64,000 bases of DNA from NCBI GenBank assembly GCA_022821805.1, contig JAJECX010000017.1, positions 1-64,000 of the forward strand, in the 5' to 3' direction. Below the pieces are notes generated by a model. The model saw only the letters and a program-made list of their open reading frames with translations. It did no database searches and was not told where the DNA came from. This stretch comes from Anaerolineae bacterium (lineage in GTDB: Bacteria; Chloroflexota; Anaerolineae; Aggregatilineales; Phototrophicaceae). Shown here one piece after another: positions 18,696 through 27,954 of the stretch (positions are counted from its first letter, which is position 1; every line of letters begins with the position of its first letter). The translations under genes were made by a program, and so were the position numbers.

Positions 18696-20222
18696 ATGGC
18701 CATACGCTACCGCATCGCCATCGACCGCAAACATGATGGCGACTTCGACGATGCAAAGGAGGAGATCGGCGAGCGTGTGCTGGAGCTGCGTTGGCGGCTG
18801 GGGATGCGCGCGGCTCACGAAAGCATGGCTGAGGCCAGCCGGGCGCGAATCACCGTTCGGAATGCCGATGGCGCCTTTTCGCCCGAGCGCAACCGGCTCG
18901 AGAGCGGCGCGCGCGTCAGAATCCAGAGCGAGCAGGCTGGCGCCACGCGCACGCACTTCACCGGATTCATCAGCCACATTGAACCGGACGAGGGCGAATT
19001 CGGTCGCAAGCAAGCCCTGATTCACCTGCATGATATTCAGCCTTGGCTGGCGGATAGTCCGGCGCGCTTGGAACCGCAAGTTGATGTGACCGCCGATCAG
19101 GTGATCGGGCAATTGCTGGACGGGGCGACACTGCGGCGGGCGGTGCTGGCCGGCTTCTGCATCATTGATGTGGACGGATACAACCGGATCGACAGCGCGC
19201 GCGTTTTCCCGCCGGAGAATAGCGGGCGGCGCCTGCAGGCGGGCAAGACTCGCTTCGCTTATGTCGGCGACTGGTGGCGGGAATCCACATCGGCGCGCGA
19301 GGCTATCGGCGAAATCGCCGCCAGCGAGCGCGGATTCTTCTACCTCGACCGCGTGGGTGATGCCGTCTTTCTCAATCGCCACCATACCTTGATCCATCGA
19401 AGGATCGCCGCCGAGTTCAATGACGATATGATCGGCATGGCTTATCGCTATGGCGACCAGCGGCTGAACCAGATCGCGCTGCGTATGACGCCGCGGGCGA
19501 TAGGCGCCAGTGGCACGCTGCTCTGGCAGTTGGAGAGCCCGCTGCTCTTGGGTCCCGCGAGCGAAGCGCTGCTGAATCTGCGCCTGGTTGATGAGCGCGA
19601 TGAGCCGCTTGGATTGCTGAAATTCGAGCGTTTGGAGTCGCGCTTCCAGTTGGGACCGGAAGGCGGCGCCCACGAAATTCACGATGGCGTAGGCGCCGCG
19701 GTGGCGCAATTGGGCACGACATCGGTCCAACTGCGCCTGGTCAACCGCACGCGGAGAGATGCCTATTTGGCGCTGCTACGCTTGTACGGCATTCCGCTGT
19801 ATCGGAGTGATCCGCTTGAGATCAGCGCATCCGATGGCGAGGGCATGCACCTTTACGGGCTCAAGCGGCTGGGGCTGGACCTGCCGGCGCTTTCCGATAT
19901 TGAAACGGCGCAGGCTTTCGCTGCCTACGAGTTGGCGCGGCGCAAGCATCCGCGCGGAGTCATTCATACGCTGCGAGTGAATGCCCGCGATCATTTGCCG
20001 CAGGCGCTGTCGCTGACCCTTTTCGACCGCATCCGCGTGAGCGAGTCGCAAACCGGGCATGGCGCCCGCGATTATTTCATCATCGGCGAGGAGCATCATG
20101 TATCCGCCAGCGGGACGCGCCATGAAGTGACCTGGACGCTGGAGCCGGCCACCTCGACGCGTTTTGTCATCGTGAACGACAGCGTCATCGACGCCGGCGT
20201 CGAATTGATCGCGCCGTATTAG
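18696..20222 (+). CDS. Probable phage minor tail / baseplate-like protein
   Basis: 508-residue protein resembling siphovirus tail-associated proteins of the Gp37/baseplate-hub kind. The N-terminal part RARITVRNADGAFSPERNRL and GARVRIQSEQ...THFTGFISHIEP is the typical opening of such proteins, giving a local coordinate and field of residues. A middle region FYLDRVGDAVFLNRH and a C-terminal part with YFIIGEEHHVSASGTRHEVT complete the pattern. There is no lysozyme or peptidase domain. It starts two bases after the preceding gene. No tape-measure gene is nearby, so this is not a complete tail module. Confidence 0.6.
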   Translation: MAIRYRIAIDRKHDGDFDDAKEEIGERVLELRWRLGMRAAHESMAEASRARITVRNADGAFSPERNRLESGARVRIQSEQAGATRTHFTGFISHIEPDEGEFGRKQALIHLHDIQPWLADSPARLEPQVDVTADQVIGQLLDGATLRRAVLAGFCIIDVDGYNRIDSARVFPPENSGRRLQAGKTRFAYVGDWWRESTSAREAIGEIAASERGFFYLDRVGDAVFLNRHHTLIHRRIAAEFNDDMIGMAYRYGDQRLNQIALRMTPRAIGASGTLLWQLESPLLLGPASEALLNLRLVDERDEPLGLLKFERLESRFQLGPEGGAHEIHDGVGAAVAQLGTTSVQLRLVNRTRRDAYLALLRLYGIPLYRSDPLEISASDGEGMHLYGLKRLGLDLPALSDIETAQAFAAYELARRKHPRGVIHTLRVNARDHLPQALSLTLFDRIRVSESQTGHGARDYFIIGEEHHVSASGTRHEVTWTLEPATSTRFVIVNDSVIDAGVELIAPY

Positions 20223-20255
20223 GTTTAACGGCCGGGGGCGCGATACGCTACTAGA

Positions 20256-20276
20256 TGTAGGGGCGACTGACCTACG
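20256..20276. repeat. Partial copy of GTAGGGGCGA palindromic repeat
   Basis: TGTAGGGGCGACTGACCTAC shares the TGTAGGGGCGA edge of the double hairpin at 37792-37863 and has a short GTAGG/CCTAC inverted end. It lies in the 181-base spacer after the tail gene. Confidence 0.4.
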
Positions 20277-20403
20277 GAGGGGGAACCAAACCGCAGCGGG
20301 ACGCAATGTGTATTGCGTGGGCGGCGGCAATGTCGCGCGGGTGTCTACAGCGCTCCTTTGATAGGCGAGTTTCAGATGTCGTTGGCAGCGACCCTCGCAG
20401 CTC

Positions 20404-21387
20404 CTATGTCAACTCCCAGCGCATGACGCCATTCTTCGCGCAATTTACCTTGCCCCGTTCAAGCAGGCAGTTGAGATGCGCGAGCGTCTCCGCCATGGCG
20501 AAGCGCCATTCGTGCGGCGTCAAACGCTCGATGGGGAAGATGCGCGCCGCGATTTCATAGACCGAATGGGCGCCGCCGCCGACGGCTTCCAGCGTATGCT
20601 GCAGGCGCAGGTGATGATGGGCGATCAGCTCTTCGATGCGCCCGCGCCAATCGGTGACCGGCGACTTATGCCCGGGCAGCGCCAGTTTCACATCGAGCGA
20701 CTTCAACTCGCGCAGCGACGCCAGGAAACGCCCCAGCGGATCGCGCTCCGTATGAGGCCAGCTGCCGATATTGGGTGTGATGCGCATCAGCACGTGATCG
20801 CCGCAGAGCATCAGCTTTTCCGACTCTTGATAAAAGATCAGCTGCCCGTCGCTGTGGCCCGGCGCATGGATCGCGCGGAAGTTACGCTCGCCCAGTTGCA
20901 CCCTTGTTTCTTCGCGCAAAGTTTCTTGCCGGGACGGATGAGGCTGGGTCAGGTCGCGCGTGCTGTAAAGCGCATTTTCGACCGTGTCGACGGTGGCTTG
21001 ATCAATACCGCAATCCAGCATCCATTGATGATAAAGCGCGGTATTGGCGCGGCGGTAGAAGACTTGCTGCTGCGGCTTTTCGCGCTCGGGCAGGTAAACG
21101 GGCGTAGGCGTATCAGCCGCGTTCTGCCACCAGCCAGCCATGCCAAAATGATCGGGATGCATATGCGTGAGCACGATTTTCTCGATGTCGTTTGGCGTGA
21201 AGTTCAGCGCGTTCATCGCCGTTTTCCATTGGGCGCGCGCTGCGGCGGTATTCAAGCCGGTATCGAGCAGGGTCCAGCCGCGCGAGCCGCGCAGCAGGTA
21301 GCAGTTGACGATGTTGAGCCGGTAGGGCAGCGGAATCTGCACCTGGACGATGTCATCGCTGATGAATGTGAGGCCGGTGTCAGTCAT
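20404..21387 (-). CDS. MBL-fold metallo-hydrolase
   Basis: 327-residue metallo-beta-lactamase-fold enzyme. Zinc ligands are seen in LTHMHPDHFGMAGW (HxHxDH, near residue 75), HAPGHSDGQLIFYQE and LMLCGDHVLMR. The N-terminal strand DTGLNTAAARAQWKTAMNAL and a C-terminal helical extension HHHLRLQHTLEAVGGGAHSV are typical of the glyoxalase II/LACTB2 group. The start is the ATG of MTDTGLTFISD, with GGAGCG upstream. Esters, thioesters and quorum lactones are all possible substrates. It is a single gene, convergent with the tail gene region. Confidence 0.85.
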   Translation of the reverse strand: MTDTGLTFISDDIVQVQIPLPYRLNIVNCYLLRGSRGWTLLDTGLNTAAARAQWKTAMNALNFTPNDIEKIVLTHMHPDHFGMAGWWQNAADTPTPVYLPEREKPQQQVFYRRANTALYHQWMLDCGIDQATVDTVENALYSTRDLTQPHPSRQETLREETRVQLGERNFRAIHAPGHSDGQLIFYQESEKLMLCGDHVLMRITPNIGSWPHTERDPLGRFLASLRELKSLDVKLALPGHKSPVTDWRGRIEELIAHHHLRLQHTLEAVGGGAHSVYEIAARIFPIERLTPHEWRFAMAETLAHLNCLLERGKVNCAKNGVMRWELT

Positions 21388-21552
21388 GGGCGGGCGCTCC
21401 GTGTAAGCAAGCGCGAAGTATAGCAGTGAAGCGCAACTGGATACATGCCGGCGCATCCGGGGAGCGGCGCAGAAAACATGGGAACGCTATGGCAGAGGCC
21501 AAGGAAGCGTATTAGTCTATTGGTTGGCATTAACAGCATGGACCTTGCCTAA

Positions 21553-22338
21553 ATGGAAAATCGAGAAAGCTCGCCAGGCGACCAAGCCGTGACAGCGCCG
21601 GTGCACCTCTACAAGCGCGAATACTTCGAAAGCGGGAACTACGCCGATAGACCGCTGGGGCGCTTTAGCATGTACTGGTTCGCGCGTAGGTATTACGCGG
21701 CGCTGCTGCGGCGATTCGCTCCGCCGGTCGCCGATGGCGCGTTGCTGGAAGCGGGCTGCGGCATGGGGCATCTGCTCGGACTGCTGCAAGATGACTTCCG
21801 CTGCTCCGGCATCGATCTGATGGATTACGCTATCGAACGGACGCGCGTCAACGCGCCGAAAGCGCGCGTGCTGCAAGGCGATGTCAACGAAAGCGGCATA
21901 TTTGAGGCGGGCGAATTCAGCGTCGTGGTCGCGCTGCATTTGACCGAGCATTTGGAGCGTCCGCGCGAATTCATCGGCGAGATCCATCGTATCACGCGGG
22001 CGGGCGGCGTCTTCCTCTTCGCCACGCCGCATCCGGAGTACAAGCTGCGCCGCTTCAAGGATCGGGCGACCGACGCCATCGGCAAAGATCCGACGCATAT
22101 TAATTGTCAGCCGCCGGCGGTTTGGCGCGCCTGGTGCGAGGAATCGGGCTTCGTCATTGAACGTCACTTCAGCGATGGGCTCTGGGATGTTCCCTATCTG
22201 CCGCTGCTGCCAAAGCCGCTGCAGTTTGCGCTCTTCGGCCTGCCGGCGCTATTGCAAGTGCTGACGCGCGCGACCCTGAACCCGCTCAATTGGGGTGTGA
22301 ACCAGGTCATCATCGCGCGCAAGCCGGCTGAGGATTGA
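21553..22338 (+). CDS. Class I SAM-dependent methyltransferase
   Basis: 261-residue methyltransferase of the class I fold. Motif I is LLEAGCGMGHLLGLLQDDF near residue 60, the acidic strand follows in CSGIDLMDYAIERTR, and motif IV region reads SVVVALHLTEHLERPREF. A C-terminal hydrophobic stretch (LPLLPKPLQFALFGLPALLQ) suggests membrane association or a lipid-like acceptor. The ATG start is used although no strong ribosome site is visible. No neighbour fixes the substrate. Confidence 0.8.
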   Translation: MENRESSPGDQAVTAPVHLYKREYFESGNYADRPLGRFSMYWFARRYYAALLRRFAPPVADGALLEAGCGMGHLLGLLQDDFRCSGIDLMDYAIERTRVNAPKARVLQGDVNESGIFEAGEFSVVVALHLTEHLERPREFIGEIHRITRAGGVFLFATPHPEYKLRRFKDRATDAIGKDPTHINCQPPAVWRAWCEESGFVIERHFSDGLWDVPYLPLLPKPLQFALFGLPALLQVLTRATLNPLNWGVNQVIIARKPAED

Positions 22339-22372
22339 AAGCGATCACGCTGCGCCGACCGCCGCATTTGCA

Positions 22373-23062
22373 TCAGGGCTGCGCTTCGGAAATATCACCG
22401 GTGAAGAGATAAAACATCAAGCCGTAAGGCGTCATCAGCTTCTGCCAGGTGAGATCCTCCGGATCGCCGCTGGTATCGAAAGGCTGCAAGTCGAAGCCTT
22501 CCGCCTTCAGTTGTCCGTTGACTTCCTTCATGTCCGGGCTGAAGTGGCAGATGGCGAAAGGCTCGTCGGAGTCGGCTTCCTGGTGCAAACCGATGAGCAT
22601 GAGTTGATCTTGCCAGATGCCCCAGGGCGATGGATGCTCATAGCGTCCCAGCGTCGCGTAACCGGCCGCTTCCCAGAAGGCGCATTCGACATTGATATCG
22701 GGGATGAAGGCGGAAACCTCGCCGAATTTGCCCAGGCGCGTGATATCCGGCGCCTTCGCCACGTTGTCGTGGGGCAGGTCACGCGGCGGCGGCTCGCTGC
22801 TTAGCAAGATATTGATGCCGGCCGGGCTGATCAGGCGGTCGTCTTCGACATCCAGTCCGCCCGCAATAAGCGCGTCGATATCGCTGCCATAGTAACGCAG
22901 GCTGGGGTTGGATCCTTCCCCTGGCGCGAGATGCAAATGATAGCGGCCATCGGTGTAGACATCATCGCCCAGCGCGACCAAGCCGAGCCGCTGATAATAA
23001 TCGCCCGCTGCCGCCGGATCATCGACATAATGCAGGATCTCCACGTAGCTTCCCAGTTTCAT
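22373..23062 (-). CDS. VOC superfamily protein, operon-distal to YfhO-family gene
   Basis: 229-residue protein with two VOC-like modules: LGSYVEILHYVDDPAAAGDY at the N-terminus and EVSAFIPDINVECAFWEAAG near residue 115. Each module gives a beta-alpha-beta-beta-beta unit. Its ATG overlaps the TGA of the upstream gene as ATGA, so it is translated with that membrane protein. The function is probably small-molecule binding or lyase/dioxygenase activity, unknown in detail. The longer frame starting at 23149 runs inside the membrane protein gene and is rejected. Confidence 0.75.
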   Translation of the reverse strand: MKLGSYVEILHYVDDPAAAGDYYQRLGLVALGDDVYTDGRYHLHLAPGEGSNPSLRYYGSDIDALIAGGLDVEDDRLISPAGINILLSSEPPPRDLPHDNVAKAPDITRLGKFGEVSAFIPDINVECAFWEAAGYATLGRYEHPSPWGIWQDQLMLIGLHQEADSDEPFAICHFSPDMKEVNGQLKAEGFDLQPFDTSGDPEDLTWQKLMTPYGLMFYLFTGDISEAQP

Positions 23063-25725
23063 GAGCCGCTCTCCTTCGCTCTCAACTTCAGCAGGGCTAT
23101 AGCAGCAATAATCCACAGGGCGATGCCGATGTAAAGGGCGGTTCGCCAATACGTCGGTTCAAAGCGAAAGACGACGGCGCTTTCGCCGGCGGGCACGGCG
23201 ACGGCGCGGAAGACTAGATTGGCGCGGTAGATTGGCGTCGGCGCCCCGTTAACCGACGCTTCCCAGCCCGGATAAAACGCGTCCTTCAGTACCAGGTAGG
23301 CGGGCGCGCGAGAATTGACCCGAAGAGTTACCAGCGTCTCTTCGTAGGCGGTGATTTCGACTTCTCCGCCGCCGACGTCATCCAACTGTCGCGCTTCTGC
23401 GACGCCCTGCAGCACGAGTGGCTCGCCCGCTCGCAGCAGCCGCAGAGCCTCGGCGTCGCCGCGCTCGTCATCGGGCAAGATATGCGCTGCGCCAGCGAGG
23501 AAGGCGCGATTGCCGTGCGGCAAACGATACAGCTTGATATCGCTTGAGAGCGCGCGCTCGAATGGCGGCGGCTGCAGTTGAAAGAAAATATTTGGATGGC
23601 GGCTGTTCACAAGCGTGACCGCCAGGATTTTTTCACGCTGGTGCCAAACATCGCTCAGGTCGGTTGGTTCGGCGATGTCAACTATCGTGAGCCACAAGCC
23701 ATCCGGCAACTCAATCGCGTCCTCGTCGTCAGCGAGCGGCGCGTTATGCAGGATGCGCGCTTGATCGGCATCCACAGCCGGTAGTTCGTAAGAAGCGGCG
23801 CCAGACCAGAAGCGAGCCAGCGCTATATCGTAGGCGATATCGTCGTGCCAGATATCGTATACTTTATCAGTGATGATATAGCGCGTATCGGTCGCGCGAA
23901 GCCAGTTGAGATCGGGGATGCAGGCGCCACGACAGTCGGGCAGCGAAAGCCGCTCGCCCAGCCGGCCGTCGACGGCAAACTCACCTTCTGCCGGCAGCAG
24001 CAGCGAACTGAAAAGCGCGTAGTGTCGCGTCGGGGTAATGCCGCCGCCATAGCCGTCAATAGTAGGAATGCCCCAGGTCAGCGACAGATTCGGCATCAGC
24101 GTCTCGCCCTTTTTGACCGCGTCGAGGGCGTGGAACTGCGCCGCCGCGTCCAAGCCCAGCCGGTCGTATCGCTTTCGCAGCGCGGCGATATCGCCCGGGT
24201 CGAAGCTTAGTTGGCTGATGGCGAGCGTCCGCCCGGGAGCGCGCTCCTCCGCTTGGTAAGCCAGCAGTTGGCTGATGGTGAAGCGCTGACCGAGATAGAC
24301 CTCCGGCGGCGCCAGGTCGTTGTAGGGCAGGTTCAGTGAAGCCAATAACAGTTCTGCGGTCACGAGGGCAAATGCGGCTATGGGCGTCCAGCCCCGTCGC
24401 ATCAACAAAAGCGCGATCAGGATGAGCGCCGCGCCCAGCCAAAGTAGAATGGCGCGTCCGCTAATTGTGGAGTCGCCGAAGATCAGCTGCGGATCCGCTT
24501 GCAGGACGAAGACAGTCAAGGCGATCAGCAGCGCCAGTAGGCCGGCGACGAGTGAGATGCGGCGCAGTCGTTCGCGTTCCCGATAGTTTTCAAGCGCGAG
24601 CGACTCGATTCCCAAGCCGGCGAGCATGGCTGCGCCCAGCGAGAATAGCGAGAGGAATCGCGCCGGCGCGCGAAAGAGATTGAAGGGCGGCAGCTCCGCC
24701 AACAGCCAGTAGAGCGGATTGTAGCGCCCAAGCGCCAGCCCCAAGCCGACGGCGGCCATTAGCAGCCAGATCCAGCGCCGGCGATCGGCAAGCGGGCGGG
24801 ACAGCGCCGCCCAGAGCGCCAATCCCAAACCTGCGACGCCGACATAGCCGATGTATTCCCCAAAAAGCTGTCCGTCGTAATTGGGCAGCAGGGCGCGCCC
24901 CAGCAGACTGGGCGGGAGCGAGAAGGCAGTCGCGCTCCCTAGATCTAAGCCGCCGCTCCGATTCGACAGGCGCAGCAGCTCCAGGCTCGTCAGCAGTTGA
25001 GGCAGCGCCAGCGCGAGGGCGATTCCAAAGCCGAAACCGAGGATGAGCAGCGCTCGGCGCGCTTCCTTCATTTGCGCTCTGGGGCCGCCCGCGGCTGCTG
25101 TCTGCGCCAGGGCGAAGACGCCCAGGCCAACACCGCTGATGAATACGGTTTGCGTATGGCCGCTGAAAATCTGCATCGTCCAGACAATGGCCAGCAGCAG
25201 CGCGTGGCGCAGTGGTCTGTCGCTCCTCAGCGCCCGCTGAACGAGCGCGAAGAGGAGCGGCATCCAGGCGAGACCCTGCAATTGGTTGATCTGCTCGACG
25301 TGCGCGCCCAAGTGTCCGCTGAAGGCGTAGATGACGCCGGCGGCCAAAGCGGGCAGCCAGCGCTTGCTAACGGCTTCGCGATAAAGCCAGCAGGCGCCGG
25401 CGGCAGCCAGCGCGCTGTGCAGCAGGATGCTGAGGCTGACGGCTGTTGGCGCGCGGAAGGGCGCGGTCAGCCAATTGAGCGGGTAGTAGGCGCCGATCTG
25501 CGGATTCGCCAGCAGGGGCGCGCCCAGGAAGAGATCTGGCGTCCAGTGTGGCAGGCGTCCGTCGCGAAAGGTGGCGTTGCGCGCGTCCCAATAGGGATAA
25601 AAGTATTCAAAGGTATCGCCGCGCGCCAGAATCTTGCCGCTGAAAGCCAGCTGATGGAAGAATAGCAGGCTGAGCATGCTGAGCAGGAAAAGCGCGAAAG
25701 CGGGTTTCCAACGGCGGACGATCAT
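23059..25725 (-). CDS. YfhO-family integral membrane glycosyltransferase-like protein
   Basis: 888-residue polytopic protein of the YfhO/PMT-like kind, thought to move sugars from polyprenyl carriers at the cell surface. It has about 12 membrane segments, with an acidic first loop GDTFEYFYPYWDARN near residue 40. LLANPQIGAYYPLNWLTAPF is a signature of the family, and a large extracytoplasmic C-terminal half follows, ending with one more membrane segment (YIGIALWIIAAIALLKLRA). Start chosen at the ATG overlapping the TGA of the upstream glycosyltransferase. With that gene and the downstream VOC gene it forms a tightly coupled three-gene operon. Confidence 0.85.
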   Translation of the reverse strand: MIVRRWKPAFALFLLSMLSLLFFHQLAFSGKILARGDTFEYFYPYWDARNATFRDGRLPHWTPDLFLGAPLLANPQIGAYYPLNWLTAPFRAPTAVSLSILLHSALAAAGACWLYREAVSKRWLPALAAGVIYAFSGHLGAHVEQINQLQGLAWMPLLFALVQRALRSDRPLRHALLLAIVWTMQIFSGHTQTVFISGVGLGVFALAQTAAAGGPRAQMKEARRALLILGFGFGIALALALPQLLTSLELLRLSNRSGGLDLGSATAFSLPPSLLGRALLPNYDGQLFGEYIGYVGVAGLGLALWAALSRPLADRRRWIWLLMAAVGLGLALGRYNPLYWLLAELPPFNLFRAPARFLSLFSLGAAMLAGLGIESLALENYRERERLRRISLVAGLLALLIALTVFVLQADPQLIFGDSTISGRAILLWLGAALILIALLLMRRGWTPIAAFALVTAELLLASLNLPYNDLAPPEVYLGQRFTISQLLAYQAEERAPGRTLAISQLSFDPGDIAALRKRYDRLGLDAAAQFHALDAVKKGETLMPNLSLTWGIPTIDGYGGGITPTRHYALFSSLLLPAEGEFAVDGRLGERLSLPDCRGACIPDLNWLRATDTRYIITDKVYDIWHDDIAYDIALARFWSGAASYELPAVDADQARILHNAPLADDEDAIELPDGLWLTIVDIAEPTDLSDVWHQREKILAVTLVNSRHPNIFFQLQPPPFERALSSDIKLYRLPHGNRAFLAGAAHILPDDERGDAEALRLLRAGEPLVLQGVAEARQLDDVGGGEVEITAYEETLVTLRVNSRAPAYLVLKDAFYPGWEASVNGAPTPIYRANLVFRAVAVPAGESAVVFRFEPTYWRTALYIGIALWIIAAIALLKLRAKESGS

Positions 25726-26696
25726 GGGCGTTCGCGTCCCCGCTGCGCCATCGACCATTCGACGCTGTGCATCAGACCGCGCGCTGCAAGTGCCAGCCGC
25801 AGGCGTCGCAGCGCCGGCGCTTGATTCCGCTCGCTTTGATAGCGCTTCCAGCGCCGCTCCGCCGCCGACCCCCAGAGGAAGGCCGCCTGTTCCGGCGGTA
25901 TCGCGATCTGCTCCGGATTGCCCCAGCTTTCCCAGGCTTCGCGCATCGCCCGCGGATTGGCGGGCCGCAACTGATCCCAGGCGCGGCGCCTTATGAAAAT
26001 AATATTCACTTCAATGTCTTCCCGATCGCCGCCGCTGTTGCTAAGGTTGTCGCCGTGCACCACGAAGTCGCCGCCGTCGGCGCTCCCGCGCTGAAATTTC
26101 ACCCGGGGCAGGGCGCGGCTCGCCCATTCAGTATCGCCAGCGACCTCAAAGTTGGCGTCAAAGGGACCGACCGCCGCGTACAGCGTTCGGCGCGCCATAA
26201 AAAATGGTCCGATGCCGTTGCGCCGGGTGAAGCGCTCGCCATCAAACATACAAGGGACGGCGATGCGTTCCTCGCGCGCGAAGAGCCCGAAGCGCTTGAC
26301 CTGTTTCACCCGCGTGTAATCGAAATCGACCAGGTTTGCGCCGCTTTGAAGGGCGCGGTAGCCTTCGATCAAGGCAGCGGCCGCGCGGAAGTCATCGGCG
26401 TTCCAAAAGGTGAAATAAGGCGCTTGCGATAAAGCGAGCCCGCGATTCCAGGAGGCGTACAGGGTCTCGCGCGGCACGTATTGCGGCGTCATCCGCCCGA
26501 AGTAATGGCTGTTTATCTCGCTCGCCAGCTGTTCAATCTGTTCGCGCTCGCGGCGCGTCGCCTCATTGACGATCGGCACGAAGTGGACCGAGATGCCGCT
26601 TTCGCTGACGCGCTTGGCGAAGCCAAAAACGGCGGCGGTGAAGGCCGGCAAATGTCGCTCGCAGCGATATAAGGATGAGATGACGGCTATCGGCAT
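25722..26696 (-). CDS. Glycosyltransferase family 2-like protein
   Basis: 324-residue GT-A-type enzyme. It has an N-terminal nucleotide-binding strand IAVISSLYRCERHLPAFTAA, an acidic pair in the expected DxD place (FTFWNADDFRAAAALIEGYR, near residue 100), and a catalytic-loop region with PFDANFEVAGDTEWASRALP. An unusual long C-terminal tail rich in Arg/Ala follows. It is the promoter-proximal gene of a three-gene ATGA-coupled operon with a YfhO-family protein, suggesting donor or lipid-linked sugar synthesis for that transporter-like enzyme. Acceptor unknown. Confidence 0.75.
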   Translation of the reverse strand: MPIAVISSLYRCERHLPAFTAAVFGFAKRVSESGISVHFVPIVNEATRREREQIEQLASEINSHYFGRMTPQYVPRETLYASWNRGLALSQAPYFTFWNADDFRAAAALIEGYRALQSGANLVDFDYTRVKQVKRFGLFAREERIAVPCMFDGERFTRRNGIGPFFMARRTLYAAVGPFDANFEVAGDTEWASRALPRVKFQRGSADGGDFVVHGDNLSNSGGDREDIEVNIIFIRRRAWDQLRPANPRAMREAWESWGNPEQIAIPPEQAAFLWGSAAERRWKRYQSERNQAPALRRLRLALAARGLMHSVEWSMAQRGRERP

Positions 26697-26756
26697 CGCT
26701 TCACCGGGGATTCCGTAACATTTACATTATAGGCGTCGCTGGCTTTGGAGCGCAGT

Positions 26757-27220
26757 TCATTCCGCCGGTTTCGCATTCGATTGGCAATAGCGAAAGAGGC
26801 TGAGCGACCGTCCCTGGCGCTCCGATTCGACCTTGCCGATGATACGCGCGCCCAGCTTGACGTAGAAACCGTCGGCCTGCGGATCGGATGTGAAGGTGAA
26901 GTCGCTCGCTAGCCCGGCGATATGTCGAAAAAGACGCGAGCCAATGCCGCGTCCCATGCACTCGGGCAGCACCCAAAGATGCTCCAGCGCCGCGCCCTGC
27001 GCCCCCGCTCAAGCGCGGCGAAGGCGACGGGACCGCATTCGTCATCCACTGCGACCACGGGAGAATGCCTCGCGATGTAATCCGCGGTGACGGTCAGGAA
27101 GGCAGGGCGCCATGCTGCGATCTGATCGGGGCTGTAACCCCAATGCGCTTTGGAACGGCAAGCGATCTCGGTGAGCAGATCAGCTTCGTCTTGGCGAGCG
27201 GCGCGCAGGGAAATCCTCAT
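26757..27220 (-). pseudogene. GNAT-family N-acetyltransferase, frameshifted
   Basis: The N-terminal part (MRISLRAARQDEADLLTEIA, then PVVAVDDECGPVAFAALE) and the C-terminal part (LPECMGRGIGSRLFRHIAGL, DPQADGFYVKLGARIIGKVE) lie in two frames of the same strand. The C-terminal part contains the acetyl-CoA Q/RxxGxG/A motif as MGRGIGSRL. The frame changes within about 26985-27010, around a run of five G/C bases, so a one-base indel there would restore one protein of about 150 residues. It may be a sequencing error or a real mutation. Its start lies three bases after the isochorismatase stop, so the two genes are one unit. Confidence 0.7.
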
Positions 27221-27223
27221 GTT

Positions 27224-27784
27224 CTAGTTGCTTCCCAGCACTTGATCGGTGGTCAGGATTGCCGCGAATTCTTGATGCAAGTTAGCCAGCGCCAATTCGT
27301 GAACCATCTCCCCCGAAAAATGTTTGCCGTTATAGCTTAAGCGTTCGTGCGCGGCGGTGGCATCGGCGACAACGGTTGCGCAAAAGCCGAGATCACGGGC
27401 CATGCGCGCCGTGCTTGAGACGCAATGGTCGGTTGTCAAGCCAACGATGATCAGCGAAGTGAGGCCGGCCGCTTCCAGACGTGCTTGCAGGTCAGTGCCG
27501 ATAAAAGCCGAGTTGACGCGCTTCTGGATAATCGGTTCGCCGCCAATTGGCGCGACCTCGCGCTTGATAGCGTTGCCCGGCAGCTCGGGGCGCAGCGGTG
27601 AATCCGGCTCGGTTGACATATGCTGCACGTGGAAAATCGGGCGCCGGCGCGCTCGCCACTCATCCAGCAGGCGCGCCATATTGCTTTCGGCTTCGGGATT
27701 GTTGCGCCTGCCCAGGCGCGGCTCGTCCAGCCCTTGCTGCACATCGATGATGAGCAGGGCGGTTTGGTCATCAATTGCAGCCAT
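27224..27784 (-). CDS. Isochorismatase-family cysteine hydrolase
   Basis: 186-residue amidase/hydrolase of the isochorismatase fold. The catalytic triad is visible: Asp in LLIIDVQQGLD (near 12), Lys in IIQKRVNSAF (near 100), and Cys in GLTTDHCVSSTARMA (near 135). The start is the ATG with a perfect GGAGG eleven bases upstream, and it removes a 36-residue non-coding extension. Family members hydrolyse nicotinamide, ureidoacrylate, N-carbamoyl compounds and isochorismate, so the substrate is open. It is co-transcribed with the frameshifted GNAT gene. Confidence 0.85.
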   Translation of the reverse strand: MAAIDDQTALLIIDVQQGLDEPRLGRRNNPEAESNMARLLDEWRARRRPIFHVQHMSTEPDSPLRPELPGNAIKREVAPIGGEPIIQKRVNSAFIGTDLQARLEAAGLTSLIIVGLTTDHCVSSTARMARDLGFCATVVADATAAHERLSYNGKHFSGEMVHELALANLHQEFAAILTTDQVLGSN

Positions 27785-27954
27785 GTTTGCTCTACCTCCA
27801 GTCCCAGCCGAAAGCATGATAACCCCGCGCCTATTTCTTGTTGAGGGTTGTGTAGCGCTTGATGAGCAGTCAACAGATTCTTGCCGGCTCACTCTCTGAA
27901 TTGTGCAGTTCCTGTGTTATGATGCAACGCGATTTGCAGGATCGGGATCGGCTT

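Noticed and set aside
20476..21423. A 315-codon plus-strand frame opposite the MBL-fold gene
   Set aside because: Translation is basic and featureless and mirrors the known gene.
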